A DNA stretch of 64,000 bases from Rhodospirillaceae bacterium (GTDB taxonomy: Bacteria > Pseudomonadota > Alphaproteobacteria > Rhodospirillales > Rhodospirillaceae): positions 124,001-188,000 of the forward strand of contig JAPKDQ010000003.1 in the NCBI GenBank assembly GCA_028822445.1. The letters run 5' to 3'. Numbering within the stretch: position 1 is the stretch's first letter; each line of letters begins with the position of its first letter. A model generated the notes under the pieces. It was not told the DNA's origin. It saw nothing but the letters and a program-made list of their open reading frames with translations, and made no database searches. Positions 19,402 to 28,607 of the stretch are shown one piece after another. A program made the position numbers and the translations under genes.

Positions 19402-19623
19402 AACGCCTCGTATTCTATCGCAGACAGCGGCACCCCAGAAGACATTCAACGGCGCCTATGCAAACCATTCTTCACGACCAAGAAAGCATGCAAGGGCAGG
19501 CTCCTTGGTCTTCCCATCTCTCTTGATATTATTAAAAGCTTTAACGCCAAGCCTGGAACAGGAACAACGTTCACATTAGCTCTATCTAAAGTACACAACT
19601 CAAATGTACCCAACACGAACTGA
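19402..19623 (+). pseudogene. Decayed C-terminal ATPase fragment of a sensor histidine kinase
   Basis: Not in the ORF track. Plus-strand translation reads NASYSIADSGTPEDIQRRL, then CKPFFTTKK, then LLGLPISLDIIKSF, then KPGTGTTFTLALSK, and stops at 19623. This follows the HATPase_c order of bacterial histidine kinases: G1 box (D-x-G-x-x-P), F box (EPFFTTK), G2 box (GLGLSI), then PGxGTTF. G2 is damaged (GRLLGLPI) and the HGG-containing strand before PGxGTTF is missing. No start codon or upstream kinase domains remain. It is a relic about 70 codons long on the strand opposite its neighbours. Confidence 0.75.
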
Positions 19624-19672
19624 AAGCGTGTGGCCTTGAACTATTAAATAACGCAGGTTTGCACCCGCAGAG

Positions 19673-20656
19673 TTATCGGTCAACGTTCCCACGCTGAATA
19701 CGACGCCATCGCGCCACATTGCGATTATGATCCGCTAACGTTACAGCAAACGCATGGCCACCCGACCCATCGGCGACAAAGTACAGATCCTTTGTCACCG
19801 ATGGATTCAAAACGGCGGCAATAGAATCGCGCCCTGGATGACAAATCGGGCCAGGCGGCAAACCTAAAACCTTATACGTGTTGTATGGCGTTTCACCATT
19901 CAAATCCGAACGTCTCAGCGGTCGACCGAGCGGCCCTGTAGGGTCAACGCCATATGCAACGGTCGGATCAGACTGCAACCGCATACCTCGTCTTAATCGA
20001 TTCACAAAAACTGCTGCAACGCGTGGACGTTCTTGCGCGACGGATGTCTCTTTTTCAACTATAGACGCCAAGATAAGCGCATCCTCCGGCGAGTCTAAAG
20101 GAAGATCGGAAGCGCGACCCGCCCATAAGTTGGACAACACATCATCACGCGCGATACGCATACGGCGAACCAAAGCAGACCGAGATTCCCCGCGCTCGTA
20201 TCCATACGTCTCAGGGAGTAACGTGCCATCCTCTATGCGTCGCGGCAAATCACCCGTTAAACCATCAGCATCTTTAATAAGTTGGACAACTTGCGACGAT
20301 GTGAGTCCTTCCGGGATCGTAACAAACCGAATAGCAACATCGTGAGCAACGATCTTGGCTAACACATCACCTGGGCTAACACCTGGTCCGAACCGGTATT
20401 CGCCAGCCTTTAATTGAGCCGCATAGCCCATCAATCTGGCATGAAGGCGAAAGGCAAGTTCAGACCGAACGATGCCAGTGCGTTGTAAATCCCGAGCCAC
20501 ACTGCCAAGATTAGACCCCAGCTCAATGACCACAATCGTTTCTTCGCCGAGGGGTCCTGCGCTTTGAACTCGGTTCTGCAACCACAGCCATCCGCCCGCG
20601 AGCACGGCTACGCCTAGAAGTAAAAGGGCGGTGAAAACGACAAGAAGACGTTTCAT
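19673..20656 (-). CDS. mltG: Endolytic transglycosylase MltG (YceG-like)
   Basis: Membrane-anchored murein transglycosylase thought to cut nascent glycan strands and set their length. One N-terminal transmembrane helix (LLVVFTALLLLGVAVLAGGW) leads into a LysM-like region. The catalytic domain has ASIVEKET with the active-site glutamate, QSDPTVAYG, and the TPYNTYKVLGLPPGPI segment. I prefer the ATG at 20656 over the track's TTG one codon earlier. The gene follows fabF by about 10 bp, as in many alphaproteobacteria. Confidence 0.95.
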   Translation of the reverse strand: MKRLLVVFTALLLLGVAVLAGGWLWLQNRVQSAGPLGEETIVVIELGSNLGSVARDLQRTGIVRSELAFRLHARLMGYAAQLKAGEYRFGPGVSPGDVLAKIVAHDVAIRFVTIPEGLTSSQVVQLIKDADGLTGDLPRRIEDGTLLPETYGYERGESRSALVRRMRIARDDVLSNLWAGRASDLPLDSPEDALILASIVEKETSVAQERPRVAAVFVNRLRRGMRLQSDPTVAYGVDPTGPLGRPLRRSDLNGETPYNTYKVLGLPPGPICHPGRDSIAAVLNPSVTKDLYFVADGSGGHAFAVTLADHNRNVARWRRIQRGNVDR

Positions 20657-20668
20657 CAATAATAAACT

Positions 20669-21931
20669 TTAGGCGGCTGGGCCGAGAACCAGTGATGCGT
20701 TTGTGCCGCCAAACCCAAAAGAGTTAGAAAGCGCAAAACGAATATCGCGTTTCTTCGCCGTGTGCGGCACCAAGTCAATGTCGCAACTTTCTGACGGCTT
20801 ATCCAAATTCAGCGTCGGCGGAACAATCTGATTGTTGAGCGCGAGAATAGAATAAATCGCCTCAACGCTGCCGGCAGCACCGAGCAGGTGACCGATGGCA
20901 GATTTCGTCGATGACATAGACAACTTATAGGCCTGATCGCCAAACAAACGCTTTACCGCGCCCAGCTCAATTTCATCGCCCTTCGGCGTCGAGGTGCCGT
21001 GTGCATTAACGTAGTCAATATCTTCCGTGCTTAAGCCAGAATCAGCGATCGCGCCACGCATGGCCCGGAAACCGCCATCACCATCATCCGCAGGTGCGGT
21101 GATGTGATACGCATCTCCAGACAGCCCATAACCCAAAACTTCTGCGTAAATTTTCGCACCACGAGCCTTCGCATGCTCATAGGTTTCAAGCACTACGGCG
21201 CCCGCACCTTCACCCATCACGAAGCCATCACGGCCTTGATCCCAAGGGCGCGATGCTTTTTCCGGCGTGTCATTGTAATCGGTCGACAATGCTTTGGCGG
21301 CGGCAAAGCCAGCAATACCAAGACGACAAAGCGCAGCCTCAGCACCACCTGCAACCATGACGTCTGCATCACCGTACTTTATCATTCTCGCCGCATCACC
21401 AATGGCATGTGCCCCAGTCGAACAGGCTGTAACTATAGCATGGTTTGGTCCTTTGAACCCGTGCTTGATTGAGACCTGACCTGAGACCAGGTTGATCAGG
21501 CTAGACGGGATAAAGAATGGCGAAATACGACGGGGACCTCTTTCTAAGAGCGTCACCGAATTATTGTAAATCGTTTGAAGACCGCCGATACCGGAGCCGA
21601 TAATTACGCCGGTTCGACAACGCTCTTCTTCGGTTTCGGGCACCCAACCAGAATCAGCAATCGCGTCGTCAGCGGCAGTAAGGCCAAAGACGATGAAGTC
21701 GTCCATGCGCTTGCGTTCTTTGGGCGAGACAACTGAATCGACATCAAAGCGAAACGGATGGTCCTGTTCTTGGGGCACTTGGCCGCCAATCCGGCAAGGC
21801 AAATCATCGACCTCAAACCCCTGAAGGGCTCGAATACCAGACTTAGATGCAGTTAAGGATTGCCAGTTGCCTTCGACGCCACGTCCTAGTGGTGTCAGTA
21901 GACCCAGGCCTGTAATGACAACTCGTGTCAT
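20669..21931 (-). CDS. fabF: 3-oxoacyl-[acyl-carrier-protein] synthase II
   Basis: Condensing enzyme that elongates acyl-ACP with malonyl-ACP. The Cys-His-His triad is intact: Cys170 in TACSTGAHA, His311 in NAHGTSTPKGDE and His348 in KSAIGHLLGAAG. The 420-residue length and the C-terminal NSFGFGGTNASL are standard. The gene sits immediately behind acpP in the order fabD-fabG-acpP-fabF and shares its transcript. Confidence 0.97.
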   Translation of the reverse strand: MTRVVITGLGLLTPLGRGVEGNWQSLTASKSGIRALQGFEVDDLPCRIGGQVPQEQDHPFRFDVDSVVSPKERKRMDDFIVFGLTAADDAIADSGWVPETEEERCRTGVIIGSGIGGLQTIYNNSVTLLERGPRRISPFFIPSSLINLVSGQVSIKHGFKGPNHAIVTACSTGAHAIGDAARMIKYGDADVMVAGGAEAALCRLGIAGFAAAKALSTDYNDTPEKASRPWDQGRDGFVMGEGAGAVVLETYEHAKARGAKIYAEVLGYGLSGDAYHITAPADDGDGGFRAMRGAIADSGLSTEDIDYVNAHGTSTPKGDEIELGAVKRLFGDQAYKLSMSSTKSAIGHLLGAAGSVEAIYSILALNNQIVPPTLNLDKPSESCDIDLVPHTAKKRDIRFALSNSFGFGGTNASLVLGPAA

Positions 21932-22006
21932 GAAATCCTCATGGCGAAAAAGCTGCCCAAATCTTCTCTATGCGGTTCACCATTGGGCGAATCGCCTGAG
22001 AGACCC

Positions 22007-22243
22007 CTATGAAGCGCTGGCTTCAATAAAGCCGATGGCGTCTTTAACAGTCAAGATCTTCTCGGCGGCATCGTCGGGGATTTCGCAACCGAATTCCTCT
22101 TCGAAAGCCATCACAAGTTCTACGGTATCAAGACTGTCAGCCCCCAGATCGTCAATGAAGCTGGCGGTCTCGCTGACCTTGGCTTCTTCAACACCTAAAT
22201 GCTCAACAACAATTTTCTTAACGCGATCCGCGACGTCACTCAT
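22007..22243 (-). CDS. acpP: Acyl carrier protein
   Basis: Small acidic carrier that holds growing acyl chains on a 4'-phosphopantetheine arm. The attachment Ser37 is in [10 protein letters not shown]. The 78 residues form the usual four-helix bundle. It lies between fabG (162-bp gap upstream) and fabF. The gap before acpP could hold its own promoter, as is common because ACP is needed in large amounts. Confidence 0.98.
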   Translation of the reverse strand: MSDVADRVKKIVVEHLGVEEAKVSETASFIDDLGADSLDTVELVMAFEEEFGCEIPDDAAEKILTVKDAIGFIEASAS

Positions 22244-22404
22244 GGTGCCATCCTCACTTTATCCCAGGGAGAGTATATAGCAGCGAAAACAAGCCAGTAT
22301 GTGGCCCGTCGCCCCCAAAGTTGCGGTTAGGTAGCATACTTCATATTGGAACGCTAGGTCTACGCGATGAACCTGGAGCCCTAGATTTTGATAGCCTTTA
22401 AAAG

Positions 22405-23142
22405 CTAGATCATTGCCATTCCGCCATTCACGTGCAGGGTTTGGCCGGTCACATACGCTGCTTCGTTGGAAGACAGGTAGGTTACCGCCGACGCGACATC
22501 CTCGCCGGCCCCGAACCGACCCGCTGGAATTGCGGCCATCATGGCGTCGCGTTGCTGGTCCGTCAGAGCCTCCGTCATCGGGGTTTCTATGAAACCGGGC
22601 GCTACACAGTTGGCAGTAATGCCGCGCGTCGCGACTTCTTGTGCCAGTGATTTCGTAAAGCCGATCAGCCCAGCTTTAGACCCAGCATAGTTCACCTGCC
22701 CAGCGTTGCCGGTCACACCAACCACGGATGTAATAGAAATAATTCGCCCAGAGCGACGCTTCATCATCCCGCGCACAACAGATCGAGACAACCGAAACGC
22801 AACTGCAAGATTGACGTTGATCACATCCCAAAAGTCTTCGTCTTTCATGCGTAAGATTAAACCGTCACGTGTAATCCCGGCGTTGTTAACTAAAATATCA
22901 AGCGGGCCCGCAACTGCCTCAGCATCTGAGATCAATGTCTCGACCGCATCTGTATCGGAAAGATTACACGGCACTGCATAGGCGCGCCCACCCAACCCTG
23001 ATGTCAACTCAGACAGCACGGTTTCCCTTGTTCCTGAAACTACGACAGTTGCTCCTTGAGCATGCAATGACCGCGCAATCGCGCCGCCAATTCCGCCGGT
23101 TGCTCCAGTGACGAGGGCTATTTTGCCGGACAAATCAAACAT
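22405..23142 (-). CDS. fabG: 3-oxoacyl-[acyl-carrier-protein] reductase
   Basis: NADPH-dependent SDR that reduces 3-oxoacyl-ACP. The cofactor motif TGATGGIG, the NNAG element and the catalytic Ser139, Tyr152 and Lys156 (QVNYAGSKAG) are all present. I use the ATG at 23142, which has GGAG six bases upstream, instead of the track's TTG four codons earlier. The result is 245 residues, starting MFDLSGKIALVTG. It lies about 24 bp behind fabD in the fatty-acid synthesis operon. Confidence 0.97.
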   Translation of the reverse strand: MFDLSGKIALVTGATGGIGGAIARSLHAQGATVVVSGTRETVLSELTSGLGGRAYAVPCNLSDTDAVETLISDAEAVAGPLDILVNNAGITRDGLILRMKDEDFWDVINVNLAVAFRLSRSVVRGMMKRRSGRIISITSVVGVTGNAGQVNYAGSKAGLIGFTKSLAQEVATRGITANCVAPGFIETPMTEALTDQQRDAMMAAIPAGRFGAGEDVASAVTYLSSNEAAYVTGQTLHVNGGMAMI

Positions 23143-23166
23143 TACGATCTCCAAAAATTGTCTGTA

Positions 23167-24111
23167 TCAAACTGTTTTAAGAAACTCTTCTATATCTTTC
23201 GGGCCTTGCAAGCTCACCGCCGTCAAATCGCGATCAATACGGCGCGCAAGACCGGTGAGAACTTTGCCCGCACCAATTTCAATTTGGGTGTCAACTCCGG
23301 CTTCACGCATCAGGCCGATGCTCTCACGCCAACGCACCATTTCCGTAACCTGAGAGACCAAGAGCCTACGAATATCATTAGGGTCAATAATGCTGGCGGC
23401 GGTGGCGTTCGCGACCAGCGGTACAACCGGTGATTTGATTTCGACATCCTCTAAAGCAGATGCCATGACATCGGCGGCGGGTTGCATCAATGAACAATGA
23501 AACGGCGCACTCACAGTCAGCATAATGGCGCGCTTGGCGCCTTTTTCTTTGGCTAATGCAACAGCCCGCTCGACAGCAGCCGCATGCCCAGAGATCACAA
23601 CCTGACCTGGAGCGTTGTCATTCGCGGCAGCGCACACTTGGCCATCAAGGCCTGCTTCAGAGGCAACTTCCTGTGCAACATCCAAATCCAAGCCAATTAA
23701 GGCCGCCATCGCGCCTTCTCCGACAGGAACCGCTTCTTGCATGGCTCGACCTCGAATCTTAAGGAGCTTCGCTGTATCGACCAATGAGAGAGCCCCAGCA
23801 ACAGCTAACGCCGAGTACTCACCGAGAGAATGCCCTGCAACATACCGCGCCGTATTGCGGATCGATATGGAGCCCTGACTTTCAAGAACACGGGTTGCCG
23901 CGAGACTGACCGCCATAAGCGCTGGCTGAGCGTTTTCGGTGAGGGTAAGCTCATCCTCGGGACCTCCAAACATGAGACGTGAGAGAGACTGCTCAAGCGC
24001 CTCATCAACCTCTTGAAAGACCTCCTTAGCCTCAGAAAAGGTGTCGTACAGGTCTTTTCCCATGCCAACGGCTTGAGATCCCTGTCCTGGAAAAACGTAT
24101 GCCCAACTCAT
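23167..24111 (-). CDS. fabD: Malonyl-CoA:ACP transacylase
   Basis: Transfers malonyl from CoA to ACP to supply chain elongation. FPGQGSQ at the N-terminus and GHSLGEYSALA with the nucleophile serine (about 95) define the family. The C-terminal VEIGAGKVLTGLARR is also typical (read here as IEIGAGKVL). The sequence offers two in-frame ATGs; the second (24111) is favoured because AAAGGGGG lies at proper spacing from it. First gene of fabD-fabG-acpP-fabF-mltG; its promoter must lie in the gap shared divergently with rpsF. Confidence 0.96.
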   Translation of the reverse strand: MSWAYVFPGQGSQAVGMGKDLYDTFSEAKEVFQEVDEALEQSLSRLMFGGPEDELTLTENAQPALMAVSLAATRVLESQGSISIRNTARYVAGHSLGEYSALAVAGALSLVDTAKLLKIRGRAMQEAVPVGEGAMAALIGLDLDVAQEVASEAGLDGQVCAAANDNAPGQVVISGHAAAVERAVALAKEKGAKRAIMLTVSAPFHCSLMQPAADVMASALEDVEIKSPVVPLVANATAASIIDPNDIRRLLVSQVTEMVRWRESIGLMREAGVDTQIEIGAGKVLTGLARRIDRDLTAVSLQGPKDIEEFLKTV

Positions 24112-24274
24112 GTGCATCCCCCTTTAGAAAAAACGGCGCGAAAAGCAGTTAAATCCGATTATATTGCCTATTTTAAGGCCAGCAATCAGTGGCCCTGTCA
24201 AGCGACCGGAACGATCAAACCGGTCCAGCACTTGGGATTCATCCGCAAAACCCGGCAATTCCCGCCCTCTTCCC

Positions 24275-24302
24275 TTGCTGGGGCAATGGAAATGTGTATA
24301 TT
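24275..24302 (+). promoter_or_regulatory. Candidate promoter of the rpsF-rpsR-rplI operon
   Basis: TTGCTG (24275-24280) and TATATT (24297-24302) with a 16-bp spacer resemble a sigma-70 promoter reading toward rpsF. It lies about 90 bp before the start codon, which leaves room for a leader. This is a by-eye match only. Confidence 0.45.
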
Positions 24303-24322
24303 CCGCGCCTTCATAGCTCCTT

Positions 24323-24337
24323 GCCGGTCTAACCGGC
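24323..24337 (+). promoter_or_regulatory. Short hairpin in the rpsF leader
   Basis: GCCGGTCTAACCGGC forms a 5-bp stem (GCCGG/CCGGC) in the transcribed leader of rpsF. Other bacteria have an S6:S18-binding leader hairpin with a conserved CCG that represses the operon. Whether this hairpin is the alphaproteobacterial equivalent is only a guess from its location. Confidence 0.3.
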
Positions 24338-24394
24338 TATGCCCTTAGGTCATGGGACCCGGGGGAAGAGAGAAGCCATAAGGAGAGCATTCTC

Positions 24395-24847
24395 ATGCCA
24401 CTCTACGAAAGCGTGGTCGTTGCACGTCAGGATATTTCGGCTGCACAAGTCGACACCCTGGCTGACGAATTGACCAAAATTATAGAAGAAAATGGTGGAT
24501 CGGTCGCCAAGCGCGAACATTGGGGCCTGCGCAGCCTGACCTATCGCATCAAGAAGAACCGTAAGGGCCATTACATGCTGTTTAATGTCGATGCTCCGGC
24601 CGCGGCATTATCTGAGTTCGAGCGCCGCATGCGACTTAACGAAGACATTTTGCGCTACTTGAGCATTCGTGTGGACGAACATGAAGAAGGCCAGTCCTCC
24701 ATTTTGACCAATAAAGGTCGCCCACCGGGGCGTCGTGAAGGTGGTCATGGTGGCGGTGGCGGTGGCGGACGGTTTGAGTCCGGCCGCGGCAGACCACCCC
24801 GTGATGACAACAGTGCACCAGAGACCAAACCAGTAGGAGAAAGCTAA
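24395..24847 (+). CDS. rpsF: 30S ribosomal protein S6
   Basis: Small-subunit protein that binds 16S rRNA together with S18. The N-terminal ferredoxin-like fold begins [34 protein letters not shown] is characteristic. Length 150 exceeds the roughly 100-residue core because of a C-terminal tail that is rich in glycine (seven in a row) and arginine and ends in an acidic stretch. Such tails occur in alphaproteobacterial S6. AAGGAGA precedes the ATG. It overlaps rpsR by one base. Confidence 0.97.
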   Translation: MPLYESVVVARQDISAAQVDTLADELTKIIEENGGSVAKREHWGLRSLTYRIKKNRKGHYMLFNVDAPAAALSEFERRMRLNEDILRYLSIRVDEHEEGQSSILTNKGRPPGRREGGHGGGGGGGRFESGRGRPPRDDNSAPETKPVGES

Positions 24848-25083
24848 TGGCTGATGGTCGTAAACCTTTCTTCCGTCGTCGCAAGAGCTGCCCGTTCACG
24901 GGATCAAACGCGCCGAAGATCGATTACAAAGACGTCAAACTTCTGCAGCGCTACATCTCTGAGCGCGGCAAGATTGTTCCGAGCCGGATCACTGCCGTCT
25001 CAGGCAAGAAGCAGCGCTTATTGGCCCGTGCCATTAAGCGTGCACGCTTCCTTGCTCTCCTCCCCTACGTGTTAAGCGAATAG
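24847..25083 (+). CDS. rpsR: 30S ribosomal protein S18
   Basis: Partner of S6 on the platform of the small subunit. The 78-residue sequence contains the family signature: [19 protein letters not shown], then [20 protein letters not shown]. The start ATG shares its A with the last base of the rpsF stop (TAATG), which indicates coupling. rplI follows after 19 bp. Confidence 0.97.
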   Translation: MADGRKPFFRRRKSCPFTGSNAPKIDYKDVKLLQRYISERGKIVPSRITAVSGKKQRLLARAIKRARFLALLPYVLSE

Positions 25084-25102
25084 AGGGGCAAAGGAGAACA
25101 TC

Positions 25103-25765
25103 ATGGACGTCATTTTATTAGAACGGATCGACAAGCTCGGACAGATGGGCGACGTCGTTAAGGTCAAAACTGGCTACGCACGGAACTTCCTTCTGCCTCA
25201 GAAGAAAGCCCTGCGCGCAACGGATGCGAACCGGACTTATTTCGAAAGCCGTAGAAGTGAACTTGAAGCAGTTAACCTTGAGCGTCGCGGCGAAGCCGAA
25301 GCAGTGGCTAAAAAGATGGAAGGCCTGCGCCTAGTCTTGGTTCGCCAAGCCGGTGAAGGGGGTCAACTTTATGGTTCCGTCACAGCACGCGATGTTGCTG
25401 ATGGCCTAAAAGCGGACGGCGTAAAAATGGATCGCGGACAGGTCGAACTGCACGCAGCCATTAAGCAACTCGGTAAATACGATGTTGCCGTCAAGCTGCA
25501 CCCTGAAGTCAGCGTCGACATCTCATTGACCGTGTCCCGCTCAATGGACCAAGCTGACATTGATGCTGCTGGTTCATTGCTAGAACGTGAAGAAGATGCA
25601 GCAGAAGCGATTGTTCAGGAACAAGAAGCTGAGCAAGCGCGCGACGAGAAACTCGACACCCAAGCAGCTGATGAAGCTAAAGCCGCAGCAGCTGAAGCTG
25701 CCAAAGCTGCCGTACCGGCTATCGAAGTCACCGAGGATGCCGGGAACGCCGAAGAGGGCGCCTAA
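25103..25765 (+). CDS. rplI: 50S ribosomal protein L9
   Basis: Large-subunit protein with an N-terminal rRNA-binding domain ([19 protein letters not shown], then [13 protein letters not shown]), a long connecting helix and a C-terminal domain that ends near residue 150. The remaining 70 or so residues are an Ala/Glu/Asp-rich extension of low complexity, making 220 in total. Similar extensions are seen in other alphaproteobacteria. Third gene of the S6-S18-L9 operon; a strong terminator follows. Confidence 0.97.
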   Translation: MDVILLERIDKLGQMGDVVKVKTGYARNFLLPQKKALRATDANRTYFESRRSELEAVNLERRGEAEAVAKKMEGLRLVLVRQAGEGGQLYGSVTARDVADGLKADGVKMDRGQVELHAAIKQLGKYDVAVKLHPEVSVDISLTVSRSMDQADIDAAGSLLEREEDAAEAIVQEQEAEQARDEKLDTQAADEAKAAAAEAAKAAVPAIEVTEDAGNAEEGA

Positions 25766-25792
25766 CAAAGCGGACACCCTTCCACACGAATT

Positions 25793-25826
25793 AAAAACGC
25801 CGACCCTTAGGGGTCGGCGTTTTTAT
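25793..25826 (+). terminator. Rho-independent terminator after rplI
   Basis: AAAAACGCCGACCC, loop TTAG, then GGGTCGGCGTTTTT: a 14-bp perfect stem whose 3' arm ends in a T-run. It sits 28 bp after the rplI stop, so it ends the ribosomal operon and separates it from dnaB. The matching A-run on the 5' side could make it work in both directions. Confidence 0.92.
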
Positions 25827-25916
25827 TTGCCCCGACTCGGGCTTATCCCCATGTTACACACGGTTCCACAGGCCTTAGGCAGTGCTGATCTCGTATAGAG
25901 TTGGTATAACCCCCTT

Positions 25917-27443
25917 ATGAACCCACCAGCCATACCAGTGTTGGCGGCGGACTCGTCAGATCAAGACGTGTTTCGGTCGCCGCCTCACAACATTGAGGCT
26001 GAACGCGCTTTAATCGGCGCAATCATGCTGAATAACCGAGCATATGAATCCGTTTCAGATTACTTACGTGCCGAGCATTTTTCCGACGCCGTCCATGCCA
26101 AAGTTTTCGAATCAGCATCACGGTTGATGGAACAAGGTCACCAGGCAACACCGATCACACTTAAAACATACCTTGAGCAAGATCCCATCGTTCAAGAGGC
26201 AGGCGGCATGGCCTATCTCACCAGCCTCGCCAACTCCGTCGTCACGATCATAAATGCCGGCGACTATGGCCGCCTTATCTACGACCTGTTTCTCAGGCGC
26301 GAGCTGATAAACGTTGGCCAAGACATGGTCAACGAGGCGTTCGATTCCGATTTGGACCAAACCGCCCTCAACCAGATTGAGGACTCAGAGCAAAAACTCT
26401 TCGACCTGTCTTCCAAGGGTCAAACGGAAGGCGGCTTCGAGCAGTTTGAGCACGCCCTGACCAATGCCATCGACATCGCAGAAGCAGCACATCGGCGCGA
26501 TGGCGCGCTCGCGGGCACTACCACAGGCCTCAAGGACTTGGACTACAAACTCGGTGGCCTACACCCGTCAGATCTTCTGATTCTCGCCGGTCGCCCCGCA
26601 ATGGGGAAAACGGCCTTGGCGACCACAATAGCCTTCAACGCCGCCCAACACTTTCAGAACACAGACCGCGAAGAAGATCGTGGCAAGCTCGTCGCTTTCT
26701 TTTCCTTGGAAATGAGTTCCGAACAACTAGCGACACGCATCCTTGCAGAACGCGCGAGATTGAGTTCCCACGACATTAGAACGGGCCGCCTTGCCCATGA
26801 CGACTTTGGTCGTTTGGTGTCGGCCAGTCAGGAGCTACACACTCTGCCATTGTTCATAGATGACACCGCCGCCATTACGATCTCAGCCATGCGCACACGC
26901 TGCCGTCGACTAGCCCGCCAGGCACGCAGCGATAAACACAACGGCCTGGGTCTTATCGTGGTTGACTACTTGCAACTGCTAGATGGCTCTTCTTCCAATC
27001 GCGCTGAGAACCGCGTGCAGGAAATTTCTGCCATCAGCCGGGGCCTCAAAGCCCTCGCCAAAGAACTCGATGTTCCGGTCCTAGCCCTTTCACAACTTTC
27101 ACGTGCTGTCGAACAACGAGAAGACAAACGCCCGCAGCTCTCGGATTTGCGTGAATCGGGATCGATTGAGCAAGACGCCGACGCCGTGATGTTTGTCTAT
27201 CGGGAAGAATATTATCTCGAACGCAAACAGCCCCAGCGCGAGGCCTACGATAGGGAAGATTCCTATCAAGAGAAAATGCTCAAATGGCAAAGTGATATGG
27301 AGACAGTCCACAACGTTGCCGAGGTGATTATTGGCAAACAACGTCACGGACCAACCGGCACTGTGAAACTACTCTTTGAACCCAGCTTTACGCACTTCGA
27401 CAACCTTGCCGATATGAGCCACCTGCCGGAAGAAATGGGCTAG
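25917..27443 (+). CDS. dnaB: Replicative DNA helicase DnaB
   Basis: Hexameric helicase that unwinds DNA at the replication fork. The N-terminal DnaB domain begins around PPHNIEAERALIGAIMLNN. The RecA-like core has Walker A LAGRPAMGKTALATT and Walker B LIVVDYLQLLDG. The conserved ALSQLSRAVEQREDKRP and the arginine-finger region follow. No intein interrupts the P-loop. At 508 residues it is normal. It starts after the rplI terminator, so it probably has its own promoter in the 90-bp gap, and it continues into alr after 6 bp. Confidence 0.97.
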   Translation: MNPPAIPVLAADSSDQDVFRSPPHNIEAERALIGAIMLNNRAYESVSDYLRAEHFSDAVHAKVFESASRLMEQGHQATPITLKTYLEQDPIVQEAGGMAYLTSLANSVVTIINAGDYGRLIYDLFLRRELINVGQDMVNEAFDSDLDQTALNQIEDSEQKLFDLSSKGQTEGGFEQFEHALTNAIDIAEAAHRRDGALAGTTTGLKDLDYKLGGLHPSDLLILAGRPAMGKTALATTIAFNAAQHFQNTDREEDRGKLVAFFSLEMSSEQLATRILAERARLSSHDIRTGRLAHDDFGRLVSASQELHTLPLFIDDTAAITISAMRTRCRRLARQARSDKHNGLGLIVVDYLQLLDGSSSNRAENRVQEISAISRGLKALAKELDVPVLALSQLSRAVEQREDKRPQLSDLRESGSIEQDADAVMFVYREEYYLERKQPQREAYDREDSYQEKMLKWQSDMETVHNVAEVIIGKQRHGPTGTVKLLFEPSFTHFDNLADMSHLPEEMG

Positions 27444-27449
27444 CGCCCA

Positions 27450-28607
27450 GTGTCGGCTTTGCACCCTCCCATATCGGCAGATCATGCTGGCGCCATCCTG
27501 ACCATCAACCTCGCGGCGATCACAGAAAACTGGCGCATCCTCAAGCGTAAACTTAGGCCAGGGTGTGATTGTGGCGCTGTGGTCAAGGCTGACGCCTACG
27601 GCCTAGGTGCACCAAACATTGCCGCCGCTTTGGCCGGCGCAGGGTGTAAAACGTTTTACGTTGCCCACCTCGGCGAAGGTGTTGAGCTTCGTAAAGTCCT
27701 TGGCCGTGCCCCCCGGATTATTGTATTGCACGGCGCCAACCCGGGGCTTGAAGGTGAGGTTTTTAAGCACGGCCTCATTCCCGTTCTAAGCACACCACAT
27801 CAAATTACCGCATGGCGCACATTCGCAAGTAATACAGACGTTCTGCAGGAAACGGTTATCCAAGTCGACACAGGCATGAATCGGTTGGGTTTGAGCGATA
27901 AAGAATTCACCGGTCATCTCAATGACCCCGATTGTTTTGAGGGCCTGACCCCACTGGCACTGATGAGCCATCTGGCCTCCGCTAACACGCCCAAACACCC
28001 GCTGAACAAAGCGCAGCTCGAACGGTTCAGCCGCGCGCTCCGCGTCTTCCGTGTAAAATTTCCTGACGCCAAGGGAACCCTAAGCAACAGCAGTGGTATT
28101 TTCCTCGGCGAGACATGGCACCATGATTACGCCCGCCCTGGAGCCGCACTCTACGGCTTAAACCCTCAGCCCGGAAACAAAAATCCCATGCTGCCCGTCG
28201 CTCTACTACAGGCAAAAATCCTGCAAGTGCGACGCGTTGACAGTACCGAGACCGTTGGATACGGTGCTACCTTTCAAGCTACCGATGGTATGAAATTGGC
28301 AACGGTTTCAATAGGTTACGCGGACGGCTTTCTAAGGTCTCTGAGTAATACAGGCGCCGCTTCGCTTGATGGCTTCCCCATACGCGTCGCTGGCATCGTG
28401 TCTATGGATTTGCTAACTTTTGATGTGTCCAACGTCCCAGATTCAAGTCTCAGGCCAGGCGCCATGATCGATATATTATCGCAAGAGCAAACAGCCGATG
28501 ATCTAGCCAGCCATGCAGACACCATTGGCTATGAAATTCTAACCAGCCTCGGGCAGCGCTATGCACGACGCTATTTACCCGCCAACGCACCTGGACTGAG
28601 TTTATGA
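27450..28607 (+). CDS. alr: Alanine racemase
   Basis: PLP enzyme that makes D-alanine for peptidoglycan. The PLP lysine is in VVKADAYGLGA, and the second catalytic base Tyr is in VSIGYADGFLR. NSSGIFLGETWHHDYARPGAALYG matches the family. The start is a GTG at 27450, six bases after dnaB. Its TGA overlaps the next ATG by four bases, so translation is coupled to the lipid-transport permease gene. Length 385 is normal. Confidence 0.95.
   Translation: MSALHPPISADHAGAILTINLAAITENWRILKRKLRPGCDCGAVVKADAYGLGAPNIAAALAGAGCKTFYVAHLGEGVELRKVLGRAPRIIVLHGANPGLEGEVFKHGLIPVLSTPHQITAWRTFASNTDVLQETVIQVDTGMNRLGLSDKEFTGHLNDPDCFEGLTPLALMSHLASANTPKHPLNKAQLERFSRALRVFRVKFPDAKGTLSNSSGIFLGETWHHDYARPGAALYGLNPQPGNKNPMLPVALLQAKILQVRRVDSTETVGYGATFQATDGMKLATVSIGYADGFLRSLSNTGAASLDGFPIRVAGIVSMDLLTFDVSNVPDSSLRPGAMIDILSQEQTADDLASHADTIGYEILTSLGQRYARRYLPANAPGLSL

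Noticed and set aside
19878-20345. 155-codon plus-strand ORF
   Set aside because: Antisense to mltG, whose active-site motifs are intact; no family resemblance.
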